In this document: positions 1 to 7,923 of the stretch, one piece after another | Position numbering within the stretch: position 1 is the first letter of the stretch | Layout: each line of letters begins with the position of its first letter | NCBI GenBank assembly: GCA_030655755.1 | Contig: JAUSOQ010000044.1 | Coordinates: forward strand, 1 to 51,410 | Source: Coriobacteriia bacterium | GTDB lineage: Bacteria > Actinomycetota > Coriobacteriia > Anaerosomatales > Anaerosomataceae | Direction of reading: 5' to 3' | Length of the DNA stretch: 51,410 bases | Notes under the pieces: model-generated | Databases searched by the model: none | What the model saw: the letters and a program-made list of their open reading frames with translations, nothing else | Told to the model about the DNA's origin: nothing | Made by a program: the position numbers and the translations under genes

Positions 1-141
1 GATCCGGCTCATACAGCGGCGCGCCTACGGCTTCCACGACCCCTTCGCACTGATCGCACTCGCCCAGCTCACACTCTCCGGACTCTGCCCCCCGCTACCC
101 GGAAGAGGTCGGGCCTGACCCACACATGTGTCACAAGACCC
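1..141 (+). mobile_element. 3' end of an ISL3-type insertion sequence (partial)
   Basis: The window opens inside the end of a transposase reading frame. About 20 bases after its stop lies GACACATGTG-type sequence ending in a GACCC at 137-141, which could be the outer end of the element's inverted repeat (reading inward GGGTCTTGTGACACATG). The other end lies outside the window, so the repeat cannot be verified. The placement of the right boundary is inference. Confidence 0.45.
2..118 (+). CDS. ISL3-family transposase, C-terminal 38 residues
   Basis: Frame 2 is open from the window edge to TGA at 116-118 and encodes a tail with RLIQRRAYGFHDP, then ALIALAQLTL and LCPPLPGR. This matches the usual C-terminus of ISL3-family transposases in actinobacteria (RRAYGF followed by ALIALAMLTLGGLCPPLPGR, from memory of the family). 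The protein would catalyse DDE-type transposition, but its catalytic domain is upstream of the window. The frame is too short to stand alone and is called only from this conserved tail. Confidence 0.75.
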   Translation: MRLIQRRAYGFHDPFALIALAQLTLSGLCPPLPGRGRA

Positions 142-208
142 AAGATCTGCCTGTATACGTCAGAAGCGTCAGTGCTGTCCGCCATCAAATCCTCCTGTTA
201 CCGGCGCA

Positions 209-1516
209 TCAGCCGTGTGAAACGGTGCGCCTTCTCTTCTTTCCCAAGTCGAGCTTCATCGTGAGTATCCGGTCGGACGAGAAGATTCGAGCAGTAAGCA
301 CCAAGAAGACGATGAACCACACGGCCTCGTATGCGATCCCGGCCCACACCATCCCGTAGTTGCCGAGGAACAGGTTGGGCCCCGCCATGAACGGATGACT
401 GAACGGGATGGCGTAGACAAGCAACCGCAACCCTGGACTCACCGTCTCGATATCGAGGAACAGCACCAGAAAGTACGGCAGCATGAGCATGAGCGTGAGC
501 GGCGTCAGAAGCGACTGCACCGCACGGACACTCTCAGCGAACGCACCCAAGATGAGCGCGATCGAGATCGCCACCAGTATGGCAAAGAAGAGTGTGACGC
601 CCAGGAGCGCGTAGTCGCCGACACCGAGGTTGAGTCCGAGCTCGGTCAACGCCTCGGTCCCACCGCCGAGTCCTGCCCCTCCGAAGCTCGCCTGTAGGCC
701 CTTCATGTAGTAGTTCAGGCCAATCATGTACGCGCCTGCCGAGAGCAGCGCCACCGCGGCGGCAGCGATCATCTTGGCCGCGACAAGCGCACTGCGAGAT
801 ATTGGCACAGCGAGCAGCGTCTCGAGAGTCTTGTTCTCCTTCTCGTTCGCAATCGTCGTCGCGACCATCTGCGCCGCGAAGATCGTGACGATGAACAAGA
901 CGATCGGGATGAACGTGGTCTGCTGACTGATGAACGCACCGATCATGTCAGGGGAAGCCGCCGCTTCCTTGTCACCGACAATGACGTGCTCCTCCACCGA
1001 GAGCGGTGACTTCAGCATCTCGAGATCGACGTCGCCTACTCGCTCGGCTAGCATCTGAGCACTGACCGCCTCAGACACACTCGCGATCGCTTGCTGCAAG
1101 GCGCCCACGTCACGAGACCCCGTGGCGGACAGGTTACGAAGTGCCGAGTACGTCACGATCTGCGGCCGCTCGATCGCTGACAACTTCTCGCCGAAGCCTT
1201 CTGAAACAACGACCAGGAAGCGTGCGGCGGCGTCCTTGTTCTTGAGCTCGGCCACCGCATTCTCAACGCCAGTACCCTCGCGAACGTCTGCCGTGAAGCC
1301 CGCTTGCTCGATGGAAGCGACGACAAGTGCCGAGGCGCTGCTGCGGTCACGATCGACGATGATGACGTTGCGCTGCACTGCACCGTTCTCGCCCTGCGAA
1401 CCCATGATGTTGCCGATGAACGCGAACATGAGGATCGTCACGGCAAAGGGCACAAGCATCTGCGGTGTGAGCAGCTCTCTCAGTTCCTTGCGCAAGAGCA
1501 CCATGAACTTCCTCAT
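209..1516 (-). CDS. natB: ABC-2 type exporter permease (NatB-like)
   Basis: A 435-residue membrane protein of the ABC-2 permease family, acting in the cytoplasmic membrane with the ATPase encoded just upstream on the same strand. The N-terminus MRKFMVLLRKELRELL followed by one hydrophobic helix is the usual ABC-2 start. A large extracytoplasmic region of about 160 residues comes next, then five or six membrane segments in the C-terminal half (from about residue 200). The basic tail ends KKRRRTVSHG. NatB-type proteins export Na+ or other small substrates; the substrate here cannot be read from sequence. Its ATG overlaps the stop of the ATPase gene by 4 bases (ATGA), so the two are translationally coupled. 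It is the last gene before the transposase remnant. Confidence 0.85.
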   Translation of the reverse strand: MRKFMVLLRKELRELLTPQMLVPFAVTILMFAFIGNIMGSQGENGAVQRNVIIVDRDRSSASALVVASIEQAGFTADVREGTGVENAVAELKNKDAAARFLVVVSEGFGEKLSAIERPQIVTYSALRNLSATGSRDVGALQQAIASVSEAVSAQMLAERVGDVDLEMLKSPLSVEEHVIVGDKEAAASPDMIGAFISQQTTFIPIVLFIVTIFAAQMVATTIANEKENKTLETLLAVPISRSALVAAKMIAAAAVALLSAGAYMIGLNYYMKGLQASFGGAGLGGGTEALTELGLNLGVGDYALLGVTLFFAILVAISIALILGAFAESVRAVQSLLTPLTLMLMLPYFLVLFLDIETVSPGLRLLVYAIPFSHPFMAGPNLFLGNYGMVWAGIAYEAVWFIVFLVLTARIFSSDRILTMKLDLGKKRRRTVSHG

Positions 1517-2235
1517 CGCGCCACCTCCGCGAAGACCTCTTCTAAGTTCGCCGCACCGTAGCGCTCCTTGAGCGTCGCCGGTGTGCCGACTTCGTGTATC
1601 ACTCCCTCGTGAATGATCGCCACGCGATCTGAGAGATACTCGATCTCAAGCATGTTGTGGCTCGAAAGCAGAACCGACATGCCCCGGCGGGCGAACTCCT
1701 TGATGGCGCCGCGCACCTCAAGGGCGTTCAAGACGTCGAGCCCACTTGTGGGTTCATCGAGGATGGCGAGGCGCGGACGCGTCATGATCGTGCGCGCAAG
1801 CAGAAGCTTTCGAATCATACCCTTGCTGTATGTGCCGAGTTTGTCGGTGAGTCGCCCGGCAAGACCCGACACATCACGCGCGGTCCTGAGCGCCTCTTCC
1901 TGCGCCGGCTTCTCGGCGAAGTATAGCTGTGCCATGAAGCGCAGATAGTCCTCACCGGTCATGTTCTTGTATGCGCCGGCCTCCTCGGGCAGATACGAGA
2001 TGCGCTCACGAACGGCGGCGGGGTCTGCCGTCACATCAATGCCATCCAGCCGTGCGCTGCCGGCACTCGCCTGCAAGATGGTCGCCACGATGCGAAGCGT
2101 CGTTGTCTTACCGGCTCCGTTCGGACCGATGAGCGCGAAGATCTCGTTCTCTCCCACTGCGAAATCGATGCCCTTCACGGCTTCATACTTGCCGTATGAC
2201 TTGCGGAGCCCGGACACCTCAAGGACGTTTGACAC
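1513..2235 (-). CDS. natA: ABC exporter ATPase (NatA-like)
   Basis: A 240-residue nucleotide-binding subunit energising the NatB-like permease. It shows the Walker A motif GPNGAGKTT (around residue 40), a variant ABC signature YSKGM in place of LSGGM, and Walker B LAILDEPTSGLD followed by the switch histidine in LLSSHN. The reading frame is open further upstream, but GTG at 2235 is preferred: it has GGAGGAGCC directly before it and gives the normal family N-terminus (SNVLEVSGLRKSYG). The longer frame would overlap the divergent lipoprotein gene. Substrate specificity is unknown. Confidence 0.9.
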   Translation of the reverse strand: MSNVLEVSGLRKSYGKYEAVKGIDFAVGENEIFALIGPNGAGKTTTLRIVATILQASAGSARLDGIDVTADPAAVRERISYLPEEAGAYKNMTGEDYLRFMAQLYFAEKPAQEEALRTARDVSGLAGRLTDKLGTYSKGMIRKLLLARTIMTRPRLAILDEPTSGLDVLNALEVRGAIKEFARRGMSVLLSSHNMLEIEYLSDRVAIIHEGVIHEVGTPATLKERYGAANLEEVFAEVAR

Positions 2236-2351
2236 GGCTCCTCCGTTCGCGCGGCGAGAATCCACTTCATTCTGCCACAGGCGTGCAGCAGGCGTGCAAC
2301 ACGTCGTACGCGGGAATGAACGAAGCAGTACCGCTCTGCAAGGAGACCGAC

Positions 2352-2855
2352 ATGAGGTATGGGGCCGCACGGGCAGCAGCATTCTTGCTGTGCCTGACAT
2401 CGCTCGCCGGGTGTTCGACTGCCCTTTCGGATGGTCCGCCGCAAGACGCCCCACGTGATGACATCATCACGCTGGATGGCGTTGAGATCAGAGAGTACGA
2501 GGGTACCGACCTCGGCTCGACCAACGACTTCCGCGACATACTCGAAGAGGTCACGGTGCGGCCCTCGGCAAATACTGTGATACTGCGCGCCGTGGACGGC
2601 TATTCGACGTCGTTCCCACTCCAGTACTTCTACGACAACGACATACTCCTGGCGTACTCGATGAACGGCGCTACCTTGCCCCCCGAGCGTGGCTTCCCGT
2701 TCCAGCTGGTAGCCGAGGACAGGTGGGGCTACAAGTGGATCAAGTGGATCAGCGAGATCGAGCTTTCTGACGACGAGGGTTACCAAGGCTACTGGGAAAG
2801 CCGCGGGTACTCCGACTCAGGTGATCTAGACAAGAGTTTCCTCGACGGCGACTAG
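2352..2855 (+). CDS. Lipoprotein related to molybdopterin oxidoreductases, internally shortened
   Basis: A 167-residue predicted lipoprotein. A signal peptide ends in the lipobox LAGC (about residue 22), so it should be anchored outside the membrane. The C-terminal half (GFPFQLVAEDRWGYKWIKW and YQGYWESRGYS) is characteristic of the sulfite-oxidase-like molybdopterin-binding domain. In relatives I recall, about 70-80 residues lie between the N-terminal SINDFR-type motif and the segment equivalent to LEEVTVRPSANTVIL. Here NDFR runs directly into that segment. The mature protein has no cysteine apart from the lipobox, so the usual molybdenum ligand is absent. ATG 2352 follows AAGGAG at good spacing. 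It probably forms a unit with the stress protein 24 bases downstream. Confidence 0.7.
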   Translation: MRYGAARAAAFLLCLTSLAGCSTALSDGPPQDAPRDDIITLDGVEIREYEGTDLGSTNDFRDILEEVTVRPSANTVILRAVDGYSTSFPLQYFYDNDILLAYSMNGATLPPERGFPFQLVAEDRWGYKWIKWISEIELSDDEGYQGYWESRGYSDSGDLDKSFLDGD

Positions 2856-2879
2856 GAAGTGTGAAGGAGGCACGGACTG

Positions 2880-3725
2880 ATGTTCCGAAACGCCGTGGTC
2901 TGCACCGATCTCTCCTCATCATCAGACGGGATCGTCAGATGCGCCGAACAACTCGGCGTGCTTGGTGTCCGGGATGCGGTCCTCGTCCACGTCATCGAGC
3001 TTGACCGGCCGGCCTCGGTGCCCGGTCCTCACGACGACGCCCTCTTCGAACGCCAGACCGAAGAACTCGAACGGGCGGGCATCGCCGTCCATGTCGACAC
3101 CGCCGTAGGCTATGCCCCCTATGAGATCGAACGAGTCGCTGTAGAGTACGGAGCGGGCCTCATCGTCGCAGGCAATCATGGCAAAGGGCTGTTCGAAGGC
3201 ATCATGTCCGGTAGTGTGTCCTCGGATCTGATCAGGATCGCCGAGCGACCGCTCCTGCTGACAGCGCCTTCCTCTGAAAATGACTCCGAACAAGTAGGTA
3301 CTTCATGTGCCACCATGCTCGCCCATGTCCTCTTCCCGTCCGACCCGAGCGACACATCCCAACACGCGAGACGGCTTATGCTCGCTCTTGCCGAGAAGAA
3401 ACCGCGCGCGGTGACGCTGCTTCGCGTGTTTGCAAAGAGAGGCACGTCAGGTGCGGACCATACTGTTGACGACACGCACGGACAGTTCACTTCATTCGCC
3501 GAACAACTGCGCGATGCGGGCGTAGGGGAGGTGCACCTGCGAATCCTTGTGGGCGATCCGGAGCGGGTCGTGTCACAAGCTGCGGCCAGTGGGGAGTTCT
3601 CGCTTGTCGTCATGGGACCGCGTTGCGATGAGGGATCCGACTCCACACTGGACAGCGTCACCGATATCACCCTGCAAAAGACTGTCGTACCCGTCTTCCT
3701 CGCGCCTCCGCGCTGGCAACCTTAG
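2880..3725 (+). CDS. Universal stress protein, tandem UspA domains
   Basis: A 281-residue soluble cytoplasmic protein with two UspA folds (about residues 1-135 and 145-280). The first domain begins FRNAVVCTDLSSSSDGI and keeps the nucleotide-binding G-x2-G-x9-G pattern in GNHGKGLFEGIMSGSVS. The second domain begins MLAHVLFPSDPSD, but its matching loop (MGPRCDEGSD) lacks the glycine pattern, so probably only the first half binds ATP. The ATG follows AAGGAGG by ten bases. Tandem Usp proteins are associated with stress and growth arrest; no specific role can be read here. Confidence 0.88.
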   Translation: MFRNAVVCTDLSSSSDGIVRCAEQLGVLGVRDAVLVHVIELDRPASVPGPHDDALFERQTEELERAGIAVHVDTAVGYAPYEIERVAVEYGAGLIVAGNHGKGLFEGIMSGSVSSDLIRIAERPLLLTAPSSENDSEQVGTSCATMLAHVLFPSDPSDTSQHARRLMLALAEKKPRAVTLLRVFAKRGTSGADHTVDDTHGQFTSFAEQLRDAGVGEVHLRILVGDPERVVSQAAASGEFSLVVMGPRCDEGSDSTLDSVTDITLQKTVVPVFLAPPRWQP

Positions 3726-3729
3726 ATCG

Positions 3730-4428
3730 TTATTTCAGCACGTAAAGCACGACAGCCAGGAAATGGCACACGCTGCCACCGAGCACGAACAGATGCCAGA
3801 CCATATGCATGTAGGGCACCCGCTTCAACACGTAGAAGACCGTGCCGAGCGTATATGACAGTCCACCCGCTGCCAGCAACCACACTCCACCGGATGGCAG
3901 GTTCGCCAACAGCGGGTTCATCGCAGTCACCACGAGCCAACCCATACCCAGGTAGACGGCGGCGGAGAGCCACTTGGGCCGGTAGACCCAGAACGCTTCG
4001 AGGCTTACCCCGGCGACTGCCAGACCCCAGATGACACCGAACCACCACCAACCGCCGGTGTCGCGAAGGGTCACAAGCATGAACGGCGTGTAGGTACCCG
4101 CGATGAGCAGATAGATCGCCGAGTGGTCGATGATCTTGAATACACGCCGGGCACGAGGACCGGGAATCGAGTGATAGAGCGTCGATGCGACATACAGCAA
4201 GATCAGTGTGATGCCGTACGTGATCGCACTCGCCAATTGCCACGGGTTACCAGTGCGGGCAGCCGTGACTATGAGGAGAACGAGCGCGGCGATGCTCAAC
4301 GCAACCCCGACGCCATGCGTGATCGCGTTGGCGATCTCCTCGCCAAGGGAATACGTCCGTGCGAGTTTCTTACCTCGCTCCTTGCCGGTACCCGGGGTAT
4401 CCGTAGCGTACTGCTCTTTCACTGCCAT
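3730..4428 (-). CDS. TrhA/hemolysin III family membrane protein
   Basis: A 232-residue integral membrane protein with seven predicted helices, of the YqfA/TrhA (hemolysin III, PAQR superfamily) type. Family motifs visible are EEIANAITHGVGVALS near the N-terminus, the S-x3-H of VASTLYHSIPG, D-H-S in KIIDHSAIYLLIAGTYTPF, and the C-terminal H-x3-H of MHMVWHLFVLGG. These His and Asp residues form the metal site in PAQR proteins. Bacterial members affect membrane lipid homeostasis. It converges with the stress protein gene and leaves only four bases between the stops. Confidence 0.9.
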   Translation of the reverse strand: MAVKEQYATDTPGTGKERGKKLARTYSLGEEIANAITHGVGVALSIAALVLLIVTAARTGNPWQLASAITYGITLILLYVASTLYHSIPGPRARRVFKIIDHSAIYLLIAGTYTPFMLVTLRDTGGWWWFGVIWGLAVAGVSLEAFWVYRPKWLSAAVYLGMGWLVVTAMNPLLANLPSGGVWLLAAGGLSYTLGTVFYVLKRVPYMHMVWHLFVLGGSVCHFLAVVLYVLK

Positions 4429-4890
4429 CTGACGCGTCCCGTCACTCGGTGAAGTCTATGGTCTCCGCTTGTTCGTTGATCATGTGACACGCACCGCACG
4501 GTTCACCGAAGTGACCCGGAGGCGATACCCGCTCGGAGGACACAGGCCGAGCAAACATATGGGCTGGCCCCAGGAGCACCATTGACCTTCCCGTCTCGAG
4601 AGAAGACCACTCTATCATTCCTCTTACACCACAATTCCTCTTACACCAAACCCACGCGTTTCCAGGCCCACCGAGAATGCTTTATCCTTTTCAACTGACC
4701 ATCAGGTCTTCTCAGGATTACGCTCGGTTCATGATTTCCATCACGCGCAATGGAATACTGGAAATGGAAAACAGGACATTGTGAAAGAGCAACGAACATT
4801 GTCAATAAGCCGATGTCTCACATGTCGCACCCCGGGCGACATGGAAACGTTGGAATCTGTGTGCCGATTGTGATCGGGGGGAGTGTGCCC
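4429..4890. other. Intergenic region before the GGDEF-like gene
   Basis: About 460 bases with no convincing gene. It is noticeably more AT-rich than its surroundings between 4600 and 4750 and holds a 15-base direct repeat. Reading frames extending the GGDEF protein upstream into this region lack a recognisable domain or ribosome-binding site. It is the likely promoter region for the GGDEF/antiporter genes and for the divergent TrhA gene. I could not fix a promoter. Confidence 0.5.
4617..4648. repeat. Two direct copies of ATTCCTCTTACACCA
   Basis: The 15-base sequence ATTCCTCTTACACCA occurs at 4617-4631 and again at 4634-4648, a period of 17 bases. It lies between the divergent TrhA and GGDEF-like genes, in a position suited to a tandem regulator site. 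It could also be a chance slippage product. Confidence 0.6.
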
Positions 4891-5790
4891 ATGCCGAGGG
4901 TAGCCAACGAATTCGCACCGGGAGTCACCACCCAGGCAACCCATTTTCGTCTGTGGAGTGTACTTCTGCTGGCGGTGACAACCATCTTTGTGACCGCACT
5001 TATTTTCGTCACAGGAAACCTGTCAACGTACTGGCCTCTCTATCTTGTACCTATAGTCATCGCGGCCTTTGCATATCACGTGGGGGGCGCGGTCACGGCA
5101 AGCGTACTCGCCAGCGTGCTGATCGCACTTCTCATGCTGGAGGCGGAGGCCTCGTTGGCCGCGGTACCCCAGCTTAGCATCGGCATGGGGGTGTTCCTGC
5201 TATCCGGTGTCGTGATCGGCACTCAAGCCCGCCGTCAGCGACAGCACGCTAGACTGCTTGAGCGGGCCTCGATCCGCGATCAGCTCACCGGTCTGTACAA
5301 GAGCGGCCACCTGCACGACCGCTTGAATGAAGAGATCAGCCGGTGCGACCGCCAGGCGACACCGGTCGCATTCATGCTCGTGGCAGTGAACGATTATGCC
5401 GGCTTCAAAGACCGCTTCGGCCATTACAAAGCCGATCTGATGCTCCAACACCTGGCGGACCTTATCCAGATCTCGATTCGCGACATCGACATAGTGGCAC
5501 GTTACCGTTCCACCGAGTTCGCCGTGGTCCTCCCCTTCACCTCCACCGAACAGGCCGACATCGTTGCAGAACACATCAGCCGTACCGTCGCGGACGCCGA
5601 GTTCGAAGGCGACGTGATCGATGCGGTCGGTAAGGTGACGGTGTCTCTCGGCACCGCAGCCTATCCCGAGGACGCGCCTGATGAGAACGAACTCATCAGG
5701 CTCGCCACAGAACGCCTCGGCGTGCGCAAGAGGATGCCTGCGAAAGCCGTTTCGGATGGATTCAACAGCATGCAGCAGGTGTTGCCGTGA
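4891..5790 (+). CDS. Membrane GGDEF-like protein with degenerate active site
   Basis: A 299-residue protein with four or five hydrophobic segments (about residues 25-125) and a C-terminal GGDEF-type domain beginning RDQLTGLYKSGHLHDRL. The signature loop reads RYRSTEF where active diguanylate cyclases have RYGGDEF, so both glycines and the first acidic residue are replaced. I infer no c-di-GMP synthesis and perhaps a binding or scaffold role. ATG 4891 follows GGGGGGAG by seven bases; the frame continues upstream to 4750 without a better start. The stop lies 20 bases before the antiporter operon, so the two are likely co-transcribed. Confidence 0.85.
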   Translation: MPRVANEFAPGVTTQATHFRLWSVLLLAVTTIFVTALIFVTGNLSTYWPLYLVPIVIAAFAYHVGGAVTASVLASVLIALLMLEAEASLAAVPQLSIGMGVFLLSGVVIGTQARRQRQHARLLERASIRDQLTGLYKSGHLHDRLNEEISRCDRQATPVAFMLVAVNDYAGFKDRFGHYKADLMLQHLADLIQISIRDIDIVARYRSTEFAVVLPFTSTEQADIVAEHISRTVADAEFEGDVIDAVGKVTVSLGTAAYPEDAPDENELIRLATERLGVRKRMPAKAVSDGFNSMQQVLP

Positions 5791-5818
5791 AGACTGCAGG
5801 AGGTACTGCCGTGAAGAC
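5771..5818 (+). repeat. 24-base tandem duplication of a ribosome-binding site and start codon
   Basis: Positions 5771-5794 and 5795-5818 are the same 24-base unit with three mismatches. Each unit contains a CAGGTG or GAGGTA ribosome-binding-like stretch, GCC, and a GTG start followed by AAGAC. The unit is a multiple of three, so both GTG codons (5787 and 5811) are in frame for mnhE. The first GTG overlaps the stop of the GGDEF-like gene. The second has the better AGGAGG. Confidence 0.85.
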
Positions 5819-6284
5819 GACGCAGGCCTCGATAACCCTTTTCGTCTTCTGGCTGGTCATCTCCGGCTCGGTCGCACCACTGGATCTCGTAATCGGCGTG
5901 GCGTATTCAGTTGGCCTTGGCTGGTGGGCGGCACGCAACTTGTGGTCGGACGATGCGCCCACGCTCAGTCTCCGCCAACTCGGTCGACTACTCGTCTACG
6001 TGCCCTGGCTGCTCAAAGAGATCGTCGTGGCGGCGGTGTCTGTGGCGGAGAGAGTCCTCGATCCTCGGATGCCGATCGACCCCGTCATCATCACGTACCG
6101 TGGTTCGATGCAACGCGACGTGTCCCGGGTCGCGCTGGCAAACTCGATCACCCTCACGCCCGGGACGCTGACTGTCGATGTCGACGAGAACACCTTCACT
6201 GTCCACTGCCTGGCCGAAGAGTTCGCTGATAGCATCGTGAGCGGCGCCTTCGAACGCAAGGTCGTCCGGGTGTTCGAGGGGTGA
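5811..6284 (+). CDS. mnhE: Mrp/Mnh antiporter subunit E
   Basis: A 157-residue membrane protein of the MnhE/MrpE family. It has an N-terminal pair of hydrophobic segments and the family signature around LVYVPWLLKEIVVAAVSVAE. The hydrophilic C-terminal domain shows the typical NSITLTPGTLTVDVDE motif (about residues 105-120). GTG 5811 was chosen for AGGAGG seven bases upstream; GTG 5787 is possible because the start region is duplicated. First gene of a ten-gene operon with gaps of 0-28 bases. MrpE is a small accessory membrane subunit of cation/proton antiporter complexes. Confidence 0.9.
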   Translation: MKTTQASITLFVFWLVISGSVAPLDLVIGVAYSVGLGWWAARNLWSDDAPTLSLRQLGRLLVYVPWLLKEIVVAAVSVAERVLDPRMPIDPVIITYRGSMQRDVSRVALANSITLTPGTLTVDVDENTFTVHCLAEEFADSIVSGAFERKVVRVFEG

Positions 6285-6288
6285 GGTA

Positions 6289-6564
6289 ATGGAAACCTTC
6301 TTCTGGGGAACTGGCATATTCCTGCTGGTGAATGCATTTTTGTGCCTGTGGCGTGCGTACGCGGGCCCCACAATCGTTGACCGGATTCTCTCCATCAATA
6401 TCGTTGGGACCAAGACACTCGTCGTGGTCGCGCTGCTCGGCGTCGTGTTTGGCCGGAGCATCTACATAGATATCGCACTCGTCTATGGCCTGCTCAACTT
6501 CATCGTCACGATCGCCGCAGCGCGCTTCTTGGAAACCGAGCGACTGAGAGGTGACTGGTCATGA
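6289..6564 (+). CDS. mnhF: Mrp/Mnh antiporter subunit F
   Basis: A 91-residue protein with three membrane helices and the MrpF hallmark RAYAGPTIVDRILSINI, in which the Asp is highly conserved in the family. The second half (GRSIYIDIALVYGLLNFI) also matches MrpF. Its stop overlaps the ATG of the next gene by four bases, so translation is coupled. It is an obligatory small subunit of Mrp-type Na+/H+ antiporters. Confidence 0.93.
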   Translation: METFFWGTGIFLLVNAFLCLWRAYAGPTIVDRILSINIVGTKTLVVVALLGVVFGRSIYIDIALVYGLLNFIVTIAAARFLETERLRGDWS

Positions 6565-6893
6565 GTACGCTCGACGCGATCCTTCGCGCGATCACGGTCG
6601 TCCTCTCGGGGATCGGCATGTTCTTCTTCTTCGTCGGCACCTTCGGTATGCTCAGGCTGCCGGACTTTTACTCGCGTACGCATGCTGCGACCAAGTGCGA
6701 CACCGTTGGAGCCGGCGCTCTGTTGCTCGCCCTTGTCGTTCACAATGGCCTGGACGTTTCAGGACTGAAGATCCTTGCGCTCGCCGTACTGGTTCTCCTA
6801 TCCAGCCCCACCGCCGCGAACGCGCTGGCGAGAGCCGCGTACAAGACCGGGCTCGTCCCGTGGCGCCACCCGGAGCGGGAGGTGTCGGCATGA
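6561..6893 (+). CDS. mnhG: Mrp/Mnh antiporter subunit G
   Basis: A 110-residue protein with three helices and the MrpG signature GTFGMLRLPDFYSRTHAATK followed by SSPTAANALARAAY. ATG 6561 overlaps the preceding stop and its own stop overlaps the next start, so it is translationally coupled on both sides. It is a structural small subunit of the Mrp complex. Confidence 0.93.
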   Translation: MSTLDAILRAITVVLSGIGMFFFFVGTFGMLRLPDFYSRTHAATKCDTVGAGALLLALVVHNGLDVSGLKILALAVLVLLSSPTAANALARAAYKTGLVPWRHPEREVSA

Positions 6894-7132
6894 GCCAGGT
6901 TTTCGACGCCGTACTCATCTTGCTGCTTATCACCTGTGCTCTAGCGGTGATCCACACCAAAGACCTGCTCGCCGCCGCGATCATCTTCTCGACCTACAGC
7001 CTCGTACTGTGCATCGTTTGGCAGCTCCGCGGCTCACCGGACGTGGCGATGACTGAAGCGGCTGTGGGCGCGGGTGTCACGACGGTGCTCTTCTTGGTGA
7101 CCGTCAGCCGGACGACAAGGCATGAGAAATGA
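6890..7132 (+). CDS. MbhD/MrpA C-terminal-like subunit (DUF4040 type)
   Basis: An 80-residue three-helix membrane protein with the DUF4040/MbhD signature GSPDVAMTEAAVGAGVTTVL. This domain forms part of the large MrpA in canonical Mrp systems. Here it is a separate polypeptide, as in Mbh/Mbs-type complexes and group 4 hydrogenases. ATG 6890 overlaps the mnhG stop and its own stop overlaps the next ATG. The split form places the operon between the classical Mrp and Mbh arrangements. Confidence 0.88.
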   Translation: MSQVFDAVLILLLITCALAVIHTKDLLAAAIIFSTYSLVLCIVWQLRGSPDVAMTEAAVGAGVTTVLFLVTVSRTTRHEK

Positions 7133-7923
7133 AGAAGCTACTGGTTACAGCACTCCTTATCGTGGCGGGCATCCCGCTCTTGCTCATGGTGGCCGAACTG
7201 CCGCCGTACGGCTCGGCGGAGAACGCCACCTACACGCATGTCTCCGCCCACTACCTCGAGCACGCCGTTGAGGACGCCGGCGCCGAGAACATCGTCACCG
7301 ACATCATCCTCAACTACCGCGGCTTTGACACCAACGGCGAAGTCACGGTCATCTTCACTGCACTTGCCGCTGTGCTCGCAGTGCTACTGCTGGATCGGAC
7401 ACCAGCGGCGGCCGGCGAGGAGTCGGCACCGGCCCCCGCCGACGAGGAGTCGACTCAGCCGGTGAGCATCGTCGTGAGTTTCATCGTGCGCCTCCTTGCG
7501 CCATTCATAGCCCTGTTCGCTCTCTATGTGATCTTGAACGGGCACGCGACCCCCGGCGGCGGCTTTCAGGGCGGCACCATTCTGGGCGCGCTCGCCATCG
7601 CACTGACCGTTGTGCTCGGCCATAAGGAGGCGCAGCGCTTGTTGCCCGAAGGGCTAAAGCCCTGGCTGCAGGCCGCTGCGCCGCTGACCTTCATCGTCAT
7701 CGGACTCGCCGGACTTGTCAGTGTCGGATCCTACCTCGAGTTCCCTGCCGTCAACGGTCACGTGGCTTCAGCAGTGGCCACCTTCTTCAGCAACATCGGC
7801 TTCCCTGCCGCCGAAGGACTCTCGTGGGTGCGCGCGATGTGGTTGCTGCTCCTCGAGTTCGGCATCGGCATCGGTGGCGCCGCAGTTATCGCGTCCATCT
7901 TCTGGACCATGGAGGCCGAGTGA
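7129..7923 (+). CDS. mnhB: MbhE-MnhB fusion subunit
   Basis: A 264-residue membrane protein with two family parts. Residues about 1-90 resemble MbhE (LPPYGSAENA, then DIILNYRGFDTNGEVTV). An Ala/Glu-rich linker follows at about 90-112. Residues about 115-264 are MnhB, with the clear signature ILNGHATPGGGFQGGTI and a later GxGGAAVIASIF helix. In canonical Mrp the MbhE-like part belongs to MrpA, so the MrpA C-terminal portion appears here split between this gene and the previous one. It overlaps its neighbours by 4 bases and 1 base. Confidence 0.9.
   Translation: MKKLLVTALLIVAGIPLLLMVAELPPYGSAENATYTHVSAHYLEHAVEDAGAENIVTDIILNYRGFDTNGEVTVIFTALAAVLAVLLLDRTPAAAGEESAPAPADEESTQPVSIVVSFIVRLLAPFIALFALYVILNGHATPGGGFQGGTILGALAIALTVVLGHKEAQRLLPEGLKPWLQAAAPLTFIVIGLAGLVSVGSYLEFPAVNGHVASAVATFFSNIGFPAAEGLSWVRAMWLLLLEFGIGIGGAAVIASIFWTMEAE

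Noticed and set aside
3722-4243. Minus-strand frame of 173 residues over the TrhA gene
   Set aside because: It overlaps the well-supported TrhA frame in another phase and shows no domain; a high-GC shadow.
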